From contig CAJXIK010000005.1 in assembly GCA_913054445.1 (NCBI GenBank), positions 1 through 22,116 of the forward strand: a DNA stretch of 22,116 nucleotides. Direction: 5' to 3'. The position numbers were made by a program, and so were the translations under genes. This DNA comes from an uncultured Bermanella sp. Its GTDB lineage: Bacteria > Pseudomonadota > Gammaproteobacteria > Pseudomonadales > Oceanobacteraceae. Below are positions 1 through 6,047 of the stretch, piece by piece. The notes under the pieces are model-generated. The model saw only the letters and a program-made list of their open reading frames with translations, was not told the DNA's origin and did no database searches. Position 1 is the stretch's first letter, and each line of letters begins with the position of its first letter.

Positions 1-12
1 TTTGAAAATCAT
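1..12 (-). CDS. flrC: Start of FlrC/FleR sigma-54 response regulator (5' partial)
   Basis: Directly after the flrB stop codon (TGA at 15-13 on the minus strand) an ATG at 12-10 opens a frame reading M-I-F-K to the window edge. A purine-rich AGGGAGA lies at a proper distance upstream, inside the end of flrB. In Vibrio, Shewanella and Pseudomonas the gene after flrB/fleS is flrC/fleR, the sigma-54-dependent response regulator phosphorylated by that kinase. Only four codons are visible, so the identity rests on gene order and the abutting stop/start, which suggests translational coupling. Confidence 0.5.
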
Positions 13-1248
13 TCACAATACGTCTCCCTGCTGAACCTTGAGTGGCAGGGAGATCACAAAAATTGCGCCTCCCTGCGCCTGATTATAAAACCCTAACTGC
101 CCGTGATGGGCACGAATCACCGCCTTCACCACCGGCAGGCCTAAGCCTGTGCCGTTGCTCTTGGTAGAGAAGAAGGCATCGGTGAGTTTTTGTTTGGCCT
201 GTGGCTGAATGCCGGGACCGTTGTCGCTCACCGAGATATTTAACTGGTTGGCCTCGATACTTAGACGAATCTTGAGCTTCAGATTTGCGGTGACTTCCTC
301 GGCGGCTTCTAGGCCGTTGGTCATCAAGTTTTGGATGGCACCGATGAGACTCTCCGAATGACACTGTATTTCTTGATTTTGCTGGGCCAGTTGCTCGTCA
401 CAGACGATGTCTATTTTCGCTGGAAACTGATTTTGCAAGATGCACTTGCTCTCCTGTAGCAATTCCAACAGCTGAGTCATATTTAACAACTGATTAAGAG
501 GGGCGCTGCCACGGGCAAAGATCAGCATGTCGCGCACCTGCGCCTCGATGTTTTTTAATTGGCGGCCTAACTTATTGGAAAAATTCTTACGGGTGGCGGC
601 GTCCAGCCGGTCGCTGGCCAAGTGTTGCGCATACAGGGTCGCGCCCGATAACGGCGTGCGCACCTGATGGGCTAGGCTGGCCACCATGTTGCCCATGGCC
701 ATGAGCCGCTCATGACGGGCCAGCTTGTCTTGCAACATGCGCGTCTGGGTTTGGTCGGTCATGAGGATGATCTGCCCCGGCTCATTTTCTAGGCTGGAGG
801 TTTGAATGCTGAGGCGCAGGCCATTCTTCAACGAGACCTCGTGGCCATCGTCTTCTTTGGGGCAGAAGTTGCGCTGGATAATTTGCCGCCAGGGCTGACC
901 CACCACAGCCGGGGACGAGTCTTTAGCGGCATCCGAGTGGGGCGACAAGAAGCTATGCGCCACGCGATTGCACTCCTGTACTCGGCCATTGCCATCGAGC
1001 ACCACCACCCCACCTGGCAGCAGTTGCAACAGACTATGCAGGCGATTGGCGAGGCGTTCTTTTTCTTTCAGCTCGCGGATGCGCGCGGCGCTGACCTCCG
1101 CCAGCTCGCCGGATAAGAGCTGCACTTGGCTTTCTAGGTTGGCATAGCTGTCACTGAGCTGTTGTGACATTTCATTGAAGAGTTCAAATGCTTGACGCAA
1201 ATTCTCTTTAGGGAGGGGTTGTGCAACACTTGTCACTAAAGACGGCAT
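13..1248 (-). CDS. flrB: Flagellar sensor histidine kinase FlrB/FleS
   Basis: Cytosolic two-component kinase that phosphorylates FlrC to drive later flagellar genes. No membrane segment is visible. From the N-terminus: a coiled-coil-like stretch (about residues 25-70), a PAS-like domain beginning at the LPGGVVVLDGNG stretch, the H-box SLAHQVRTPLSG with the phospho-accepting His at about 194, then N-box (NLMTNGLEAAEE), G1 (DNGPGIQP), F-box (FFSTKSNG) and G2 (GTGLGL). The order PAS-HisKA-HATPase and the length fit FleS/FlrB. An upstream in-frame ATG at 1266 has no ribosome-binding site; the ATG at 1248 has AGGTG eight bases ahead, so I prefer it (411 aa). A sigma-54 promoter lies at 1316-1331. 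The stop codon abuts the flrC start, indicating an flrBC operon. Confidence 0.93.
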   Translation of the reverse strand: MPSLVTSVAQPLPKENLRQAFELFNEMSQQLSDSYANLESQVQLLSGELAEVSAARIRELKEKERLANRLHSLLQLLPGGVVVLDGNGRVQECNRVAHSFLSPHSDAAKDSSPAVVGQPWRQIIQRNFCPKEDDGHEVSLKNGLRLSIQTSSLENEPGQIILMTDQTQTRMLQDKLARHERLMAMGNMVASLAHQVRTPLSGATLYAQHLASDRLDAATRKNFSNKLGRQLKNIEAQVRDMLIFARGSAPLNQLLNMTQLLELLQESKCILQNQFPAKIDIVCDEQLAQQNQEIQCHSESLIGAIQNLMTNGLEAAEEVTANLKLKIRLSIEANQLNISVSDNGPGIQPQAKQKLTDAFFSTKSNGTGLGLPVVKAVIRAHHGQLGFYNQAQGGAIFVISLPLKVQQGDVL

Positions 1249-1315
1249 ATCTTCCACACCTAACATAAATTAGTAAGCCAATTAACTGGCTAAAAAATGT
1301 TCCTATGGGTGTATT

Positions 1316-1331
1316 GGCAAATACCGTGCCT
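1316..1331 (-). promoter_or_regulatory. Sigma-54 promoter of flrBC
   Basis: On the minus strand this reads AGGCACGGTATTTGCC, which matches the -24/-12 consensus TGGCACG-N4-TTGCW at all but the outermost positions, with exactly ten bases between the GG and GC elements. The predicted transcript start is near 1304, about 55 bases before the preferred flrB start. FlrA/FleQ-dependent sigma-54 transcription of flrBC/fleSR is the established arrangement in Vibrio and Pseudomonas. Confidence 0.85.
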
Positions 1332-1354
1332 GAGGTTGGGTTTATAGATAAGGG

Positions 1355-1377
1355 GTATAAGGAGAAGTATAAGGAGA
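1355..1377. repeat. Tandem 11-mer GTATAAGGAGA, period 12, upstream of flrB promoter
   Basis: On the plus strand GTATAAGGAGA occurs at 1355-1365 and again at 1367-1377, with a further ATAAGG at 1348-1353. The pair lies about 25-45 bp upstream of the flrB sigma-54 promoter in its direction of transcription. The position and helical phasing (12 bp) would suit an activator or architectural protein site, but no binding protein can be named from sequence. Confidence 0.4.
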
Positions 1378-1383
1378 GAGGTT

Positions 1384-1423
1384 ATCGGCCACGGGGTGGC
1401 CTCGTACTGCACCCTGTGGCCGC
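1384..1423 (-). repeat. REP-like palindromic element, copy 1
   Basis: Positions 1384-1407 are an exact reverse-complement match, over 24 bases, to 6011-6034. The core is a hairpin GGCCAC-CCC-GTGGCC flanked by GTACGA and GAT (minus-strand reading). It is followed at 1408-1423 by a second GC-rich stretch containing GCACCCTGTGGCC, related to the second palindrome of copy 2 (3218-3233). It lies in the spacer between flrA and flrB and could also act as a weak terminator or mRNA-stabilising hairpin after flrA. Confidence 0.7.
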
Positions 1424-1441
1424 TTCTTTAAAATGCGATGT

Positions 1442-2911
1442 TTACAACCCCTCCTCTACTGGCTCTTTTTCTTTCCTGTTGAGGCCGTATTTGCGCATCT
1501 TCTCCACCAGTGTGGTGCGCCTAATGTGCAATTTCTCGGCGGCACGAGCCACCACCCCACAGGCATCGTCTAGCGCCTGCTGGATGAGCGAGCGCTCTAA
1601 ATGGGTGAGGTAGTCTTTTAAGTCTATGCCGTTCACGGGTAATAGAGCCGGTGTATCCAGCCCCACTAAGCCGGGTTCGCTGGGCAGGGATACCGGCTGA
1701 TTTAAGCTGGAGTCTTCTTCCTCTGTGGTATCCACATGGCGGAATTTCTTTGGTAACTCAGGAATGCCCACCACACCGTAGGGGTGCAATATGGCCAGCC
1801 GCTCCACTAGGTTGGCCAGCTCGCGCACATTGCCATGCCAGTCGTGACGGCACAGGGACATGATGGCGGCGCTGTTGAAACGAATGGAGCCGCGCTTCTC
1901 ATTTTCCATGCGCGAAATTAATTCGTTGAGCAGCAAGGGGATGTCTTCGCGGCGCTCACGCAAGGGGGGCACTTCCAAGGGAAAGACGTTGAGGCGATAA
2001 AACAAATCTTCGCGGAAGGTCTCTTCGCTCACCATTTTTTCTAAGTCTTTATGGGTGGCCACTATGATGCGCACGTTGGTCTTGAGAGTCTTAGTGCCCC
2101 CCACCCGCTCGAAGGTACGCTCTTGCAACACACGCAGCATCTTTACCTGCATGGCCAGCGGCAAATCGCCAATTTCGTCGAGGAATAACGTGCCCCCTTC
2201 GGCCATTTCGAAACGACCGGGGCGGGCGCTGATGGCACCGGTGAAGGCCCCTTTTTCGTGACCAAAGAGTTCACTCTCGATGAGTTCTGTGGGAATGGCA
2301 CCGCAGTTGATGGGCACGAACGGGCCCTCGCGACGGGTACTGTGATAGTGCAGATTGCGCGCCACCACTTCCTTGCCGGTGCCGCTCTCGCCGGTGATTA
2401 ATACCGTGGCTTCCTTGTCGGCCACCTGATGCATGAGTTCACGAATATATTGGATCTGGCGGCTGGTGCCGACTAAGGAACGGAACAACTGCACCTGACG
2501 ACGCTCGCCCCGGGTGCGGCTATGGGCGTAATGCTCGCGGTAAATTTGCGCGCGATGCAGGCTATCGAGTAATTTATTATAACTGGGAGGCATAGGCACG
2601 TGGTTGATGATGGCGCGGCGCACGTCTTCGCTGAGTTCATCGGGCAAGGGTTCGTCCCCCACATAGATGATGGGCATGCCCTTGTCCCATGCGCTGATGT
2701 TGCTGAGCATCTCCTCTAGGCTGTGTTTCTTGGAACTGCCCAAAATGAGTGCCACAATTTCCATGGGGTCATCCAGTTCGGCGGCCACCGCTTGATAATT
2801 TGCGGCGCTACAGGTGTAGGACCCTTCGCCGAGAAACTCGAGCAAGACATGCATGTCGTGCTTACGTTGCTCGTCATCATCCACTAATAAGACTTTAATC
2901 TCACGCCACAT
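1442..2911 (-). CDS. flrA: Flagellar master regulator FlrA/FleQ (sigma-54 activator)
   Basis: Enhancer-binding AAA+ activator at the top of the polar flagellar cascade. The N-terminal receiver-like domain (residues 1-125) starts MWREIKVLLVDDD as in FleQ, but where a phospho-accepting Asp would be expected at the end of beta-strand 3 it reads ALILGSSKK, so it is probably not phosphorylated, as in FleQ. The AAA+ domain has Walker A GESGTGKE (174-181), the sigma-54 contact loop GAFTGA (221-226), Walker B LFLDEIGD (242-249) and the WHGNVREL motif (358-365). A Fis-type helix-turn-helix follows at about 450-476. FleQ homologues bind c-di-GMP; I infer the same here. The start is supported by GAGGAAACAGC before the ATG. 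A sigma-70-like promoter and dyads lie upstream, and flrB follows after a spacer holding a REP-like element. Confidence 0.96.
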   Translation of the reverse strand: MWREIKVLLVDDDEQRKHDMHVLLEFLGEGSYTCSAANYQAVAAELDDPMEIVALILGSSKKHSLEEMLSNISAWDKGMPIIYVGDEPLPDELSEDVRRAIINHVPMPPSYNKLLDSLHRAQIYREHYAHSRTRGERRQVQLFRSLVGTSRQIQYIRELMHQVADKEATVLITGESGTGKEVVARNLHYHSTRREGPFVPINCGAIPTELIESELFGHEKGAFTGAISARPGRFEMAEGGTLFLDEIGDLPLAMQVKMLRVLQERTFERVGGTKTLKTNVRIIVATHKDLEKMVSEETFREDLFYRLNVFPLEVPPLRERREDIPLLLNELISRMENEKRGSIRFNSAAIMSLCRHDWHGNVRELANLVERLAILHPYGVVGIPELPKKFRHVDTTEEEDSSLNQPVSLPSEPGLVGLDTPALLPVNGIDLKDYLTHLERSLIQQALDDACGVVARAAEKLHIRRTTLVEKMRKYGLNRKEKEPVEEGL

Positions 2912-2933
2912 GCTGTTTCCTCAGCCCCAGTTT

Positions 2934-2949
2934 ACGACATCAATGTCGT
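2934..2949. promoter_or_regulatory. Perfect 7-2-7 dyad in the flrA leader
   Basis: ACGACAT-CA-ATGTCGT is a perfect inverted repeat between the predicted flrA promoter and the flrA ribosome-binding site. It could be an operator, or a leader RNA hairpin (six base pairs closing a TCAA loop) about 23 bases upstream of the start codon. No regulator is identifiable. Confidence 0.45.
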
Positions 2950-2956
2950 TGAAGTT

Positions 2957-2970
2957 GCCAGTAAATTGAC
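2957..2970 (-). promoter_or_regulatory. Possible FleQ/FlrA box
   Basis: The minus strand reads GTCAATTTACTGGC, matching the published Pseudomonas FleQ box GTCAATAAATTGAC at 10 of 14 positions, with the left half-site GTCAAT intact. It lies just downstream of the predicted flrA transcription start, where a bound regulator would repress. The match is imperfect, so this is a candidate autoregulatory site only. Confidence 0.3.
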
Positions 2971-2981
2971 TAATAAAGAAT

Positions 2982-3010
2982 AGTAAAGTAGCTGTTTTTC
3001 ATTAGGTCAA
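2982..3010 (-). promoter_or_regulatory. Sigma-70-like promoter of flrA
   Basis: On the minus strand TTGACC (-35, at 3010-3005) is followed by a 17-base spacer and TTTACT (-10, at 2987-2982). The matches are 5/6 and 4/6 to the consensus with optimal spacing. The predicted start near 2975 leaves a leader of about 64 bases. A housekeeping promoter is expected for the top-tier regulator; the surrounding DNA is AT-rich, so other promoters are possible. Confidence 0.5.
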
Positions 3011-3106
3011 ATTAATGGCGAGTTATAATTATTATTTTTTTAGTTACCACTGGCATGAATATCATTCTGGTAAAAAGACGTCGATAAAATACAGAAACAT
3101 GCGCCG

Positions 3107-3122
3107 TGTCATATTCATGACA
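3107..3122. promoter_or_regulatory. Perfect 6-4-6 dyad upstream of flrA
   Basis: TGTCAT-ATTC-ATGACA is a perfect inverted repeat about 130 bp upstream of the predicted flrA start. The TGTCA-N6-TGACA layout resembles the half-site spacing of CRP/Vfr-type operators (TGTGA-N6-TCACA) but is not a consensus match. Vfr is known to regulate fleQ in Pseudomonas aeruginosa, which makes the position of interest. The rest of 3020-3180 is AT-rich and holds nothing else I can identify. Confidence 0.3.
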
Positions 3123-3186
3123 AAAAAATTGTAAACTGTAAATAAGTATTTTCGTTTTTTTGGATTAGCATTGCGCTAATGGGCCT

Positions 3187-3240
3187 GTACGAGTTCACCC
3201 CGTGAGCGATTTTTTGTCGGGCACAGGGTGCCCTCCTACA
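3187..3240 (+). repeat. REP-like palindromic element, copy 2 (diverged, two hairpins)
   Basis: Positions 3187-3210 align with the 24-base unit of copies 1 and 3 with four differences. All four fall in two paired positions of the hairpin stem: one C-G pair has become T-A and one G-C has become T-G, so the fold GTTCAC-CCC-GTGAGC survives on the plus strand. After GATTTTTTGTC a second palindrome, GGGCAC-AGG-GTGCCC, lies at 3219-3233. The element sits between fliS and flrA, just past the fliS stop codon. Confidence 0.65.
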
Positions 3241-3252
3241 GATACAGGGCAG

Positions 3253-3696
3253 CTAAACGGAATAAGATCCAGAGGCGTTGTTAACGGCCGCCGTATTCTG
3301 GCCATTTAATTCTTCATAGCTGTCGCGTATGCCTTCCCAGCCAGCCTTGATTTCTAATATTAAACCCATGACTTCGTTGATGATATCGGTATCGTTGAGG
3401 CGGTTAGCATCAAACAGGCGGCGGGTCATGTAGTCGTAGAGGCGTTCTAGGTTAACGCTGATGTTACCGCCCCGTTCGTGGTCGAGGCTTTCCTGCAAGC
3501 TGCAGAGTATCTCCACCACTTGGCCAATTTTTTCGTTTTTCTTTTCAATTTCACTTTGTTCAATGAATACTTTGGCCACCGCTAGGCGGGTGAGCGCCCC
3601 CTCTAGCAACAGCTGTATTAATTTATGAGGGTCTGCCTCTAGCACTTCGGTTTGCAAGCTAACCTGGCTGTATTCCTTGGCACCTTTTGTGTACAT
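3253..3696 (-). CDS. fliS: Flagellin export chaperone FliS
   Basis: Small helical cytoplasmic chaperone that binds the C-terminal helix of unpolymerised flagellin and delivers it to the export gate. The first residues MYTKGAKEYSQVSLQTEVLEADPHKLIQLLLEGAL (described here, family-typical) are the FliS signature, and the length of 147 aa is slightly above the usual 125-135. An in-frame ATG at 3720 would add eight residues but sits at the predicted transcription start. The ATG at 3696 has AGGAG ahead and matches the family N-terminus, so I use it. A sigma-28 promoter lies at 3729-3755. FliS is separated from fliD by the oppositely oriented methyltransferase gene, so the usual fliDS operon is broken here. 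Confidence 0.95.
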   Translation of the reverse strand: MYTKGAKEYSQVSLQTEVLEADPHKLIQLLLEGALTRLAVAKVFIEQSEIEKKNEKIGQVVEILCSLQESLDHERGGNISVNLERLYDYMTRRLFDANRLNDTDIINEVMGLILEIKAGWEGIRDSYEELNGQNTAAVNNASGSYSV

Positions 3697-3728
3697 GCCG
3701 ATTCTCCTAGTGGGCTTCATCTATTAGT

Positions 3729-3755
3729 GTAGCGGCCACACGCACCATTACTTTA
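3729..3755 (-). promoter_or_regulatory. Sigma-28 (FliA) promoter of fliS
   Basis: On the minus strand TAAAGTAA, then exactly 11 bases, then GCCGCTAC, against the consensus TAAAGTTT-N11-GCCGATAA (6/8 and 6/8). The predicted start near 3722 gives a leader of about 26 bases to the fliS start at 3696. Confidence 0.8.
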
Positions 3756-3857
3756 CAACTTTTTATCGGTTCTAAGGCATCCCATATAACGGCAAGTATT
3801 TTCCTTCCTAATCTTTAGTCAATGATTAAGCCTTTGATTTATAAGCACTTTAAAAAT

Positions 3858-3873
3858 TGGCACGGGCCGTGCT
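3858..3873 (+). promoter_or_regulatory. Sigma-54 promoter of the TPR-methyltransferase gene
   Basis: TGGCACGGGCCGTGCT matches TGGCACG-N4-TTGCW except for one base (GTGC for TTGC), with ten bases between GG and GC. The predicted start near 3885 is about 44 bases before the preferred start codon. This places a non-canonical gene under flagellar (FlrA- or FlrC-type) sigma-54 control. Confidence 0.75.
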
Positions 3874-3928
3874 GTGCATGAGTATCGATTAATTTGCGAA
3901 CAGCAGAATAGGGATGAGGAAGCGCTCT

Positions 3929-5998
3929 ATGGCATTACCAGTGCAAAGCAACAAACGGCCAAAAATCACAGGGCAAAAATCACAGGCCATGAGACTTCAT
4001 CGCAAGAGCGCCTACGACGCCTTGCATAGCAGTCAGGCGGGCAATCATAGCCCGCAACAAAGCAGCCAATTACTGAACCAGGCCAAGCGCCATATTCAGC
4101 AGGCGCTAGAAATGGCCATGGACGATGGTGACTGTCTTAACCTGTTGGCCAGAATTGAATTAGAACGAGGCCTGCCGCGAGATGCCGAGCGGGCCATCTA
4201 CCACGCCATCGACGTCAGCCCTGAAAACGGGGGCTACTGGTACAGTGCCGGGCATGTGGCCTTAGCCCAGCAAGATTATACTAAGGCGCAAATTGCGTTT
4301 CGCCACGCCATCGAATATGCCCCCAAGGAAACCCGTGCCGAGGTGAGCCTCGCCTACACCCTAGCGCAGGATGGCCAGCTCGTGGAGGCGTTTCAACACT
4401 ACCGAGAACTGGCCAAGACCCAGAGCCAGGATTTGCATATCCGCTCCCAGGTGGTGGATCTGGCCAGCCAGATCAAGGCCGATTATTACGACATAGAACT
4501 GGAGCAAGACCTGCTGAGTTTTCTTAAGTGGCAACAGGTTAATCTCAATCAGCTGGGAACCCTAGTATGCAGTTTGTTGGAGTATAAATTCGACCTAAAT
4601 CAGCAAGGCACCGCCACCGATTTCGACGGCATCGCCCAGTGCCCGTTGTTATTAGCGGCTTTACGCCACACTCTGATAAAGAGTGAATACCTAGAAAAAC
4701 TCATCATGGCCCTGCGCCATGAATTGTTGAGTCACAGCAGTCAGCGTGGACAACTTAACAAGAATTACATTTCACTGTGCCAGGCCATCGCCCAATATGG
4801 TTTGCGCAACGAATTCATACTGCCCGCCACACAGGCCGAACGTGACATGATTTTAGTGTTAGAAAATGTCATCGACTCGTCTTTGCGTCAGTTTGGCTGC
4901 ACGGCACTGGATGTATCTGGGGCCTTGTTGTTGATGAGCATGTATCAAGATTGGCAAGGCCTGCACCAGTATGAAAAACTCATGAGTTTCGAGACGCAAA
5001 ATTGGCCGCAGGAAACCTACCCGTTAAAATTACAGCATGACGAGTTGCAAACCCTTAGCACCTATTGTTTTGAGCGCCTCACACCTATTCCCCATGAGCG
5101 GAATCATGACGTAAAAAAACAATATGAGTGTTTTCCCTACCCTAGATGGCAGACCTTGGATTACAAAAAGAATATTAACTATGGGGTAGCCCTGCGTCAC
5201 GAGTTTCCCCATGCCAAGCTGCCTCGCTACTTGCTAGATGACCAGCTGAATATTTTAATTGCCGGCTGTGGCACCGGTCGCCACGCCATAAATGTGGCCA
5301 GATATTTCAACGGGGTAAAGGTATTGGCGCTGGATATCAGCCAGAATAGTTTGGCCTACGCCCAACACATGGCGCTTAGTCTCAACATAGACAACATCGA
5401 TTTTAAGTTGGCAGACCTAACCAAACTGCCGGTGCTGGAAAAAAAATTCAGCATCATAGAATGCTCCGGTGTGTTGCATCATATTCGCCACTATAAGAAG
5501 GCGCTGAGCAATTTATTAAATAACCTAAAACCCAATGGCCTCATTAAAATATCCCTTTACAGTCAGCGTACCCGTGCGCCGGTGAATCAGGTACGAGCGT
5601 TATTCAAGCAGGGGGATATTCAGTCTGAGCCACACAAGATTCAGGTATGCCGTCATGCCATCATGCAAAGCGACCTCATAGATAATAAAATTGGCATTAC
5701 CTCTTCGGACGATTTTTACAGCATGAGTGGCACGGTGGACATGCTGTTTCATGAATATGAAAAGCAATATACACCGTTGATGATTAAAAAATTATGTGCC
5801 GAGTTTCAGTTAACCTTCCTAGGGTTTAGTAGTTTGAGTCACAAAACAAAACGAGAGTTTACGGATTTTCACGGCGAGCGGGCGGATTTATTGAACCTTA
5901 AACAATGGGATGAATTTGAGGAAGCCCACCCTCATACCTTTGCCAACATGTTTCAGTTTTATTGCCAGTATCGGCCTAGGTTGCGAATTAAGAAGTAA
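3929..5998 (+). CDS. TPR-repeat class I SAM-dependent methyltransferase
   Basis: Two-part protein of 689 aa. The N-terminal third (about residues 45-190) has tetratricopeptide-type helical pairs with the typical A-x-x-x-A-I-x-x-x-P spacing (ERAIYHAIDVSPENGGYW, then AFRHAIEYAPKETRAEV), suited to binding a protein partner. After a helical middle region comes the family motif YECFPYPRW (about 399-407). A Rossmann methyltransferase domain follows with motif I ILIAGCGTGRHA (about 442-453), the acidic ribose-binding end of strand 2 (LALDIS), and a catalytic-side motif CSGVLHH (about 512-518). The first ATG (3914) lacks a ribosome-binding site; that at 3929 has GAGGA eight bases ahead. Its sigma-54 promoter and position between fliS and fliD imply a flagellar role. 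The substrate is unknown: flagellin side chains or a flagellin glycan are the candidates. Confidence 0.85.
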   Translation: MALPVQSNKRPKITGQKSQAMRLHRKSAYDALHSSQAGNHSPQQSSQLLNQAKRHIQQALEMAMDDGDCLNLLARIELERGLPRDAERAIYHAIDVSPENGGYWYSAGHVALAQQDYTKAQIAFRHAIEYAPKETRAEVSLAYTLAQDGQLVEAFQHYRELAKTQSQDLHIRSQVVDLASQIKADYYDIELEQDLLSFLKWQQVNLNQLGTLVCSLLEYKFDLNQQGTATDFDGIAQCPLLLAALRHTLIKSEYLEKLIMALRHELLSHSSQRGQLNKNYISLCQAIAQYGLRNEFILPATQAERDMILVLENVIDSSLRQFGCTALDVSGALLLMSMYQDWQGLHQYEKLMSFETQNWPQETYPLKLQHDELQTLSTYCFERLTPIPHERNHDVKKQYECFPYPRWQTLDYKKNINYGVALRHEFPHAKLPRYLLDDQLNILIAGCGTGRHAINVARYFNGVKVLALDISQNSLAYAQHMALSLNIDNIDFKLADLTKLPVLEKKFSIIECSGVLHHIRHYKKALSNLLNNLKPNGLIKISLYSQRTRAPVNQVRALFKQGDIQSEPHKIQVCRHAIMQSDLIDNKIGITSSDDFYSMSGTVDMLFHEYEKQYTPLMIKKLCAEFQLTFLGFSSLSHKTKREFTDFHGERADLLNLKQWDEFEEAHPHTFANMFQFYCQYRPRLRIKK

Positions 5999-6010
5999 GC
6001 GTTTTAGCGC

Positions 6011-6034
6011 GTACGAGGCCACCCCGTGGCCGAT
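6011..6034 (+). repeat. REP-like palindromic element, copy 3
   Basis: 24 bases identical to the reverse complement of 1384-1407, with the hairpin GGCCAC-CCC-GTGGCC at its core. It occupies the 49-bp spacer between the convergent ends of the methyltransferase gene and fliD, where the hairpin could limit read-through from either side. No U-run follows, so it is not a classical terminator. Confidence 0.7.
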
Positions 6035-6047
6035 TCATGCAGATTTA

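Noticed and set aside
802..1116. Plus-strand open frame opposite flrB
   Set aside because: The opposite strand carries a complete histidine kinase with all motifs; this frame has no recognisable content.
3797..3820. TAAAG ... GCCGTTAT upstream of fliS as a sigma-28 promoter
   Set aside because: The spacer is 16 rather than 11 bases between the eight-base elements, while a correctly spaced promoter lies closer to fliS.
1384..6034. Repeated palindromes considered as a CRISPR array
   Set aside because: Only three copies, kilobases apart, in different orientations and with no regular spacers; a REP-type family explains them better.
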